Of a stretch of DNA of 19,147 bases, positions 14,698-19,147 are shown one piece after another (positions within the stretch are counted from its first letter, which is position 1; each line of letters begins with the position of its first letter). Position numbers and translations under genes: made by a program. The notes under the pieces are model-generated. The model worked only from the letters and a program-made list of their open reading frames with translations. It did not search any database and had not been told where the DNA came from. Origin of the DNA: an uncultured Clostridia bacterium (GTDB taxonomy: Bacteria; Bacillota; Clostridia; Oscillospirales; Acutalibacteraceae); the NCBI GenBank assembly GCA_937896885.1, contig CALBNX010000043.1, forward strand, positions 1 through 19,147, written 5' to 3'.

Positions 14698-14730
14698 TGT
14701 GCGAAAATGGTTTTTTAACTATAAAAAAAT

Positions 14731-14878
14731 GTGTCATAGAGAGTCGAAACAATGCAAAAAAATGTGTCATAGCGCGTCACGAAAATTGTGATTTTGGGCA
14801 CTTTAAAAATGTGAAAACGTTGAAAATGCGTGGTTTTTGGCGCTTTTAGCTCTTGAATTTTTGTGTCAAAACGCGTCA
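14731..14878. repeat. Three copies of a paired GNGTCA motif in noncoding DNA upstream of spoVT
   Basis: Copies at 14731-14746 (GTGTCATAGAGAGTCG), 14764-14779 (GTGTCATAGCGCGTCA) and 14863-14878 (GTGTCAAAACGCGTCA). Each consists of two GNGTC(A/G) half-sites whose starts are 10 bases apart. The first two copies are each preceded by seven A and a T. Copy spacing is 33 and 99 bases. The surrounding 14631-14933 holds no convincing gene, so an array of protein-binding sites or a genome-wide intergenic repeat is likely. Confidence 0.55.
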
Positions 14879-14933
14879 TCAAAAACCAATATTTTGAGAA
14901 AAATTGAACATAGATATAAATAAAAAAGAAAAA

Positions 14934-14966
14934 CCCCACTCTGCACTTTAAGGGTACAGAGCGGGG
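14934..14966 (-). terminator. Terminator after the small secreted protein gene
   Basis: Minus strand: GGGGCTCTG (split by one mismatch) pairs CCCC/GGGG and CTCTG/CAGAG around a 13-base loop, followed by TTTTTCTTTTTTATTT. It lies 12 bases past the stop at 14979 and ends the ECF operon. Confidence 0.85.
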
Positions 14967-14978
14967 CTTTTTGACTAA

Positions 14979-15386
14979 TTAATCTGGGTAATCAAATTTT
15001 GTGTAAGTTTCGCTACCTGCTGTACAAGTAACTTTAATTCTGTAATCAGCAAAAATGTTGACTAGTCTTGTTTCTTCAAGTGCAAGTGTTGTGCCTGTGC
15101 CAGACTTTGTCCAAGTCTCAAGTGTTTTGTAACCAGTTGATTCTTCTTTCTGAAATTCAATCTTAATATATAATGATGTTGAATATTGTGATGTAAGAAC
15201 AACAGTTGAAGTAGAATTCAATCCACTGATGGTAAAAGATGTAGCAACACTATTAATTGTTGAGAAGCAAGGCATAATTTCATAATTATCTTGAATCACA
15301 GCAGCAGAAGGATTCAATGCAAAAACAGAAAGCAACATTGTAAGAATTAAAATAATACTTACACTTTTCTTAATAATATTTGCCAT
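14979..15386 (-). CDS. Small secreted protein, unknown function
   Basis: A 135-residue exported protein with no recognised family. Residues 1-28 are a standard signal peptide: KK near the start, hydrophobic core IILILTMLLSVFAL, probable cleavage after PSAA. The mature ~106 residues are rich in Thr and Ser with alternating hydrophobic positions, suggesting a small beta-sandwich, and contain two cysteines that could pair. AAGGGGGTGA is the ribosome binding site, but it lies in the 3' arm of a 9-bp hairpin. It is the last gene of an operon with an ECF sigma factor and a DUF4367-like protein, so it is a candidate target or signal of that system (inference). Confidence 0.78.
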   Translation of the reverse strand: MANIIKKSVSIILILTMLLSVFALNPSAAVIQDNYEIMPCFSTINSVATSFTISGLNSTSTVVLTSQYSTSLYIKIEFQKEESTGYKTLETWTKSGTGTTLALEETRLVNIFADYRIKVTCTAGSETYTKFDYPD

Positions 15387-15396
15387 AAAAAGTTCA

Positions 15397-15430
15397 CCCC
15401 CTTAAACCAACATAAATCGTCTTAAGGGGG
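15397..15430 (-). promoter_or_regulatory. Hairpin covering the Shine-Dalgarno of the secreted protein gene
   Basis: On the minus strand CCCCCTTAA (15430-15422) pairs perfectly with TTAAGGGGG (15405-15397) over a 16-base loop. The GGGGG of the 3' arm is the start of the ribosome binding site GGGGGTGA for the ATG at 15386. No U tract follows the hairpin in the direction of transcription, so occlusion of translation is a better reading than termination. Confidence 0.6.
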
Positions 15431-15444
15431 ATTTTTGTTATATA

Positions 15445-16071
15445 TTATTTTATAGTTGTAGCAATGTTTAACATTTCTTCTTTTGTGATATCGCCTTTAA
15501 TTTGATATATATAGTCATTTTCAATCCAAATAAGATTGCTAACATTCGACAAACTGATACCATAAGTGTATTCTTTATTACCAACTACAATTGCTTCTGT
15601 TTCAATATCTTCAGTATTAAAGTCTATTTCAATTGATGAGGAAAATTTTGTAATTGTAAATTTTGAGTCGTTTGAAGAGTAATCGTAAATTATTGTTTTT
15701 GAATATGTTTGCTGATTTTCCAACTTAAACCCTTCTGGTATGTATCCTACTATTATTTTATCAGCTACTGAATTTTTATTATTTTTTGTCATCTGATATC
15801 TGCTTGCAATATTGAAATTATCCATAAAAGAATCTCTTGAAGATGGGAATACAAATGCAGTCATCATCAATGCTAAAAGAATAGCAGCCACAAGCATAAC
15901 CTTAATGGTTCTTGTTGTGAAATGATGATAAACATTTCCGCGCATTTTGTTTTTAAGCGCATTCATACGTCTAATATGTTTTTTGCTATATTCAGGCTCG
16001 GGTAATTCTTCGGGAATTGTTGCTACCCATTCTTCATAAGAGAGAACACACGCTTTTGCAAATTTACTCAT
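15445..16071 (-). CDS. DUF4367-like membrane protein, candidate anti-sigma factor
   Basis: A 208-residue single-span membrane protein. From the start at 16071, residues 1-50 are cytoplasmic and could hold the sigma-binding part. A membrane span lies at about 58-76 (VMLVAAILLALMMTAFVF), and the external region ends in a DUF4367-type domain, with VGYIPEGFKLE and IKGDITKEEMLNIATTI as typical pieces. The start at 16071 is preferred over an upstream in-frame codon (16086) because GAGGGTGA stands ahead of it; it overlaps the sigma gene by 8 bases. The overlap with an ECF sigma gene and the topology suggest an anti-sigma factor, although no zinc-binding ZAS motif (HX3CX2C) is seen. Confidence 0.8.
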   Translation of the reverse strand: MSKFAKACVLSYEEWVATIPEELPEPEYSKKHIRRMNALKNKMRGNVYHHFTTRTIKVMLVAAILLALMMTAFVFPSSRDSFMDNFNIASRYQMTKNNKNSVADKIIVGYIPEGFKLENQQTYSKTIIYDYSSNDSKFTITKFSSSIEIDFNTEDIETEAIVVGNKEYTYGISLSNVSNLIWIENDYIYQIKGDITKEEMLNIATTIK

Positions 16072-16606
16072 TTTCTTCACCCTCAAGATAAGCTCTTACG
16101 CGTTGCATACCAAGCATACATCTTTTTCTCACAAGTGGTTTTGAAATGTTCAATGCTTTACTGATTTCTTCGCCACTATAATTACATACATATTTTAAAT
16201 AGAAAACATTTTGAATTTCTGGTGACAGACTATTTATTGCATCTTTTAGTTGTATCTCATCAAAAATATCAAAATCTCTTTCTGTTAAACCGAAGACATC
16301 TGTAACATCGGCTTCAATAACGCGGTCAGCATGTCTTTTGTCTTTGCGATAATTATCAATAGCTATGTTCTTTGAAACAATTCTAACATAGTTTAATACA
16401 CTTTTATCGTCGAAATCTCTGTTGATGTTATGAAAATTCTTTGCCAACTGCAAAAACACCTCTTGTGTGCAGTCTTCAGCAGTCTCTCTGTTCTGCACAT
16501 GGTCATAAGCAATATGATATACTAGTCGATGATATTTATTATAAAAAATCTCAAACAGCGGTTCGTCGTTGGGATTTTCAAGAACTGCAAAAAACATTGA
16601 TAGCAT
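16064..16606 (-). CDS. ECF-type RNA polymerase sigma factor
   Basis: A 180-residue sigma-70 family protein with only regions 2 and 4, as in extracytoplasmic-function sigma factors. Region 2 is at about residues 18-85 (FYNKYHRLVYHIAYDHVQNR, TAEDCTQEVFLQLAKN, ISKNIAIDNYRKDKRH-like core). Region 4 is at about 118-170 (INSLSPEIQNVFYLKYVCNY, GEEISKALNISKPLVRKR). ATG 16606 is chosen over an in-frame GTG at 16615, because GGGAG lies 8 bases upstream of the ATG. The following DUF4367-like gene overlaps its end by 8 bases. The signal and regulon are unknown. Confidence 0.93.
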   Translation of the reverse strand: MLSMFFAVLENPNDEPLFEIFYNKYHRLVYHIAYDHVQNRETAEDCTQEVFLQLAKNFHNINRDFDDKSVLNYVRIVSKNIAIDNYRKDKRHADRVIEADVTDVFGLTERDFDIFDEIQLKDAINSLSPEIQNVFYLKYVCNYSGEEISKALNISKPLVRKRCMLGMQRVRAYLEGEENE

Positions 16607-16629
16607 ATTATTCACTCCCTTTTCGATAA

Positions 16630-16658
16630 ATTATAACTTAATTCGACAAATAAAGCAA
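16630..16658 (-). promoter_or_regulatory. Promoter of the ECF sigma operon
   Basis: Minus strand: TTGCTT (16658-16653), 17 bases, TATAAT (16635-16630), 24 bases before the ATG. It is a sigma-A type; ECF operons are often also autoregulated, but I see no clear AAC-type second promoter. Confidence 0.6.
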
Positions 16659-16711
16659 GTTGTGGTGTGAATGAAGTCAAACAAAAGCACAAAAAGTGGA
16701 ATTTGGGGTGC

Positions 16712-16740
16712 TTGAAAAGGCAAATGATGTGTGATATAAT
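16712..16740 (+). promoter_or_regulatory. Sigma-A promoter of the Lgt-like gene
   Basis: TTGAAA (16712-16717), 17 bases, TATAAT (16735-16740): perfect -10 with a preceding TG (TGTGATATAAT context), 28 bases before the start. Confidence 0.75.
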
Positions 16741-16767
16741 TGAAAAAAACAATGCGAGGTGAGACTA

Positions 16768-17697
16768 TTGCATAGAATTTATATAGAGGATATGTTTATA
16801 TATGATTTTTTGAATAATGCTGGTATTTATGTGATGCTATTTTCATCATTGTTTTATTATAAATCTAAGCGTGACGCAATGGGCTTGCATTCTAGAAAGA
16901 TTATTTTTGTGGCATCAAAAACCAATAAGATTTTAGGCAAAATCGTTGAAATTCTGCTTTTTGCGATAGAATCTCTTTTATCAGCATATATTGTAAATTT
17001 GGCAGTAAATAGTTTTAACAGGTCTTTTGGTGCTTTTATCGGTACAGGCGCAAACTATTTTGGGATGCTGTTAACAGTTTTGTTTTTCTGGGTTGTTTTT
17101 TCATTATTGATTATGGCTAATCCGTTAAAAATTTTAGATATATCTACAATGTATTTGCCTATAATATTGTTTTTCTTTAAAATAGCATGTTATTGTGCTG
17201 GTTGTTGTTGGGGAATTCCATGGGAACATGGTCCATATAATTATCATCCTGACCATCCGGGAAATCAGGTTCCAGTACAACTTATAGAAGCTTTTTGGGC
17301 TTTTGCAATTTTCTTGTTCTTGTTATGGTATAGAAGAAAAGCAAAAACCGGTTCTCTTTTCCCAATATATATGATTTTGTATTCGGCAACAAGATTTTTG
17401 AGTGAGTTTTTTAGACACGAAGAAAATGTTTTAGGTCCTTTGAAAATGTATCATATTTTGTGCTTGATTGGTATAGCTTATGGTATATTCCACTTAGTTT
17501 TCTTGAGATTCTATAGGGATACAATAAATGAGTTTTTTGATAATATTCACGGCAAATTAGATACACAAATGGCAGAATATGAAATTGATAAGGCTAAAAA
17601 ACTTGTTGAGAAAAAAGAAAAAGAAGAAGCGGACCGCCTTGAGAGACTTGAAAAAGCAAAGAATGCACGAGCAAAAGCAAAGGCTCGAAAAAAATAA
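16768..17697 (+). CDS. Lgt-like membrane protein of the GCCxG subgroup
   Basis: A polytopic membrane protein related to prolipoprotein diacylglyceryl transferase. About seven hydrophobic spans lie in the first 250 residues. The Lgt landmarks appear in altered form: FKIACYCAGCCWGIPW stands where Lgt has RxGNFxNxExxG, VPVQLIEA stands for HPxQLYEA, and RFLSEFFRHEE keeps the RFxxExxR block. Catalysis as a true Lgt is therefore uncertain. The last ~50 residues are a charged Lys/Glu/Ala-rich helix (KKLVEKKEKEEADRLERLEK), probably coiled-coil and cytoplasmic. Start: GAGGTGA lies five bases before TTG 16768, giving 309 residues. GTG 16759 and ATG 16792 are less well placed. It has its own promoter. 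Confidence 0.8.
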   Translation: MHRIYIEDMFIYDFLNNAGIYVMLFSSLFYYKSKRDAMGLHSRKIIFVASKTNKILGKIVEILLFAIESLLSAYIVNLAVNSFNRSFGAFIGTGANYFGMLLTVLFFWVVFSLLIMANPLKILDISTMYLPIILFFFKIACYCAGCCWGIPWEHGPYNYHPDHPGNQVPVQLIEAFWAFAIFLFLLWYRRKAKTGSLFPIYMILYSATRFLSEFFRHEENVLGPLKMYHILCLIGIAYGIFHLVFLRFYRDTINEFFDNIHGKLDTQMAEYEIDKAKKLVEKKEKEEADRLERLEKAKNARAKAKARKK

Positions 17698-17710
17698 CTT
17701 ATAAATGTAA

Positions 17711-17746
17711 AATACCGAAGAACTTAAAAGTTCTTCGGTATTTTTT
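17711..17746. terminator. Bidirectional terminator between Lgt-like gene and NRPS gene
   Basis: Long near-perfect stem AATACCGAAGAACTT / AAGTTCTTCGGTATT with a minimal loop, then TTTTATTT on the plus strand and a T/A-rich tract on the minus strand. The NRPS stop codon touches its edge. Confidence 0.9.
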
Positions 17747-19147
17747 ATTTGTTTATTGTATCAATTATGATTTGTGCCACTTCTTCACTCTTTTCTGTCT
17801 GGAAATAGTGAGAAATAGTATTAATATAGTGCAACTTATCAAAATTATTTGCAAGAGTTTTCCATGTCGTCTCAGCAACGGCATAGTTAGGCGTAAATAT
17901 ATCAGTTTTGCTGATTATTACAGATGTCTTTGCTTTGATTGGTGTTGCTCGTTTATAGAAATACTCTGTCATAAAGTCAGTGTCTTTGCGGAATTTTTCA
18001 ACCATATTATAGTTGCTTTCAGCAGAAAATTTCTCAATTGGTGCACCGGCTTTGATAAGCTTGCGTTGAATAGAACGTTTGAATTTGCGATTCCAACCGT
18101 TGTGTTTTGGTGGTTTTGCAGGTGGAATAAATCCACCTGTAATATAGTTAGAAACATTGATACCTTGTGCTTCAAGAATATTTATAAGTTGCAAGGCAAC
18201 AGCCGTACCTGCACAGTGAGAATAAATATTGATTTCTTTTGATTTAGCAAGGTCTGAAATCTTGTCGGCAACTATTTCACATTGTTCATAAGAACGAAGA
18301 TAATCAACATAATAAACTGATAATTTTGGTGCAAGCATTTCCAAAACTTTTGTAAGTGCTGCAAAAGCAGAAGCATCACCACCTGCATAAGGAAGCAGAA
18401 TCAAAGCTTTGTCTGAACCAATGACATTTCGTAAAGTGTAGAAACCATCACTATCAGTAATATTACCACTATCAATTATTTTTGCTAACTTTTCAGGGGT
18501 TGGATTCGCAATGAAATCAGCAGCAGAAATATTTTGCATTTCGCTTTCTGACAAGATTGAAATCATATCAAGACTTGTGCCACCTAAGTTAAAGAAACTC
18601 TCATTTCTACCAACAAAATCAATATTAAGGGTATTCTGGAACAACCCACACATTAACTTTTCGGTTTCTGTGATAGGTTCTTCTTTAATTGTTATACTGT
18701 CGAAGACAACATCGATATTTTCAAGTGCCTTTCGGTCAAGCTTACCACTTTGATTGAGAGGCATTTTTTCAATAAATTGAAATTTGTTTGGTATCATATA
18801 CTGTGGCAATTTACTCTCGCAATGTGAGACTATTTCAAGAATAGCATTTTCATTACCACAACAGAAAGCAACAAGCACATCTTGACCGTTGTTTTCTTTA
18901 ATGATAACAGCAACTGATTCAATATCAGGAACTTCGCTGATTACTTTTTCGATTTCACCAAGTTCCACACGCTGACCGTTAAGCTTGATTTGACTATCCA
19001 TTCTATCCACATAACAGATATTACCGTCTTCACGCCAATAAGCAAGGTCACCTGTTTTGTAGAGTTTACCTTCGCCAAATGGGTTAGGTATGAACTTTTC
19101 GTTTGTAAGTGTTTCGTTGTTAAGGTAACCTTGTCCTACATTTACAC
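17745..19147 (-). CDS. Nonribosomal peptide synthetase, C-terminal part (A end - carrier - thioesterase), 5' partial
   Basis: The open frame runs without a stop to the right edge, so this is the last ~467 residues of a larger multimodular enzyme; a GTG at 19010 is not the real start. The edge part reads GKLYKTGDLAYWREDGNI, adenylation motif A7, then DRMDSQIKLNGQRVELGEIE (A8) and PLNQSGKLDR (A10, catalytic Lys). A carrier domain follows, with the phosphopantetheine Ser in FFNLGGTSLD. Last comes a thioesterase domain: LLPYAGGDASAF, YSHCAGTAVAL, TD and a late SHYF. The nucleophile position in SHCAG is Cys (codon 18213-18215), not the usual Ser of GHSxG. The domain would release or cyclise the peptide. 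The product and earlier modules are outside the window. Confidence 0.93.
   Translation of the reverse strand, partial: VNVGQGYLNNETLTNEKFIPNPFGEGKLYKTGDLAYWREDGNICYVDRMDSQIKLNGQRVELGEIEKVISEVPDIESVAVIIKENNGQDVLVAFCCGNENAILEIVSHCESKLPQYMIPNKFQFIEKMPLNQSGKLDRKALENIDVVFDSITIKEEPITETEKLMCGLFQNTLNIDFVGRNESFFNLGGTSLDMISILSESEMQNISAADFIANPTPEKLAKIIDSGNITDSDGFYTLRNVIGSDKALILLPYAGGDASAFAALTKVLEMLAPKLSVYYVDYLRSYEQCEIVADKISDLAKSKEINIYSHCAGTAVALQLINILEAQGINVSNYITGGFIPPAKPPKHNGWNRKFKRSIQRKLIKAGAPIEKFSAESNYNMVEKFRKDTDFMTEYFYKRATPIKAKTSVIISKTDIFTPNYAVAETTWKTLANNFDKLHYINTISHYFQTEKSEEVAQIIIDTINK

Noticed and set aside
14715..14939. Open frame of 74 codons on the minus strand with repeated YDTFF-like words
   Set aside because: The peptide repeats come from the GNGTCA DNA repeats and A/T runs. 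There is no ribosome binding site, the composition is Phe/Tyr/Lys-heavy, and the frame overlaps the terminator region. Treated as noncoding.
15397..15430. Hairpin considered as terminator of the ECF operon
   Set aside because: The T-rich side lies on the opposite strand; in the direction of transcription TGAAC follows the stem and the 3' arm is the ribosome binding site of the next gene. A plus-strand terminator has no gene to serve.
17745..19010. Stand-alone protein beginning at the GTG at 19010
   Set aside because: The frame continues upstream to the window edge through the NRPS A7 motif, so the GTG is internal.

Overview
The window looks like chromosomal DNA of a low-GC, spore-forming member of the Clostridia, most likely a gut Oscillospiraceae/Ruminococcaceae relative. 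Grounds for this: AT-rich sequence with strong AGGAGG-type ribosome binding sites, the rpsK-rpsD-rpoA-rplQ order of Firmicutes, a full-length SpoVT, an ECF sigma factor with a DUF4367-like partner, an anaerobic sulfatase-maturating radical SAM enzyme next to a Cys-type sulfatase, and the end of a nonribosomal peptide synthetase (NRPS). Placement below class is inference.

Layout. 1-2445 (+): end of the ribosomal/RNA polymerase operon (rpsK partial, rpsD, rpoA, rplQ), closed by two consecutive terminator-like hairpins. 2528-3211 (+): an XRE-type membrane regulator broken by an in-frame stop in its helix-turn-helix. 3259-5173 (-): operon of a YfcE-like phosphodiesterase, a NagA-like deacetylase and a small membrane protein. 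5239-6167 (+): three tightly packed small genes of unknown function, divergent from that operon over about 65 bp with overlapping promoter elements. 6185-7847 (+): a sigma-A promoter, a single-aptamer glycine riboswitch with terminator, and an AGCS sodium:amino-acid symporter. 7876-11078 (-): membrane-anchored sulfatase followed by its likely maturase. 11195-12815 (-): VanY-type carboxypeptidase and PlsC acyltransferase. 13031-14008 (+): membrane-anchored extracytoplasmic protein with a Gly-Asn-Thr repeat linker. 14091-14630 (-): spoVT, preceded by a noncoding stretch with three copies of a paired GNGTCA motif. 14979-16606 (-): ECF sigma factor, DUF4367-like anti-sigma candidate and a small secreted protein whose Shine-Dalgarno lies in a hairpin. 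16768-17697 (+): an Lgt-like membrane protein of the GCCxG type. 17745-19147 (-): C-terminal end of an NRPS (adenylation end, carrier domain, thioesterase), continuing past the right edge.

How the parts work together. The clearest partnerships are sulfatase plus maturase (the maturase converts the Cys in the sulfatase CSPAR motif), riboswitch plus symporter (glycine sensing controls uptake; the alternative pairings predict an OFF switch), and sigma factor plus overlapping anti-sigma candidate plus secreted protein. The most novel items are the NRPS thioesterase with Cys in place of the nucleophilic Ser, the uncharacterised three-gene cluster, the paired GNGTCA repeats upstream of spoVT, and the hairpin covering a ribosome binding site in the ECF operon. 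I see no tRNA, rRNA, CRISPR array, transposase or phage gene.
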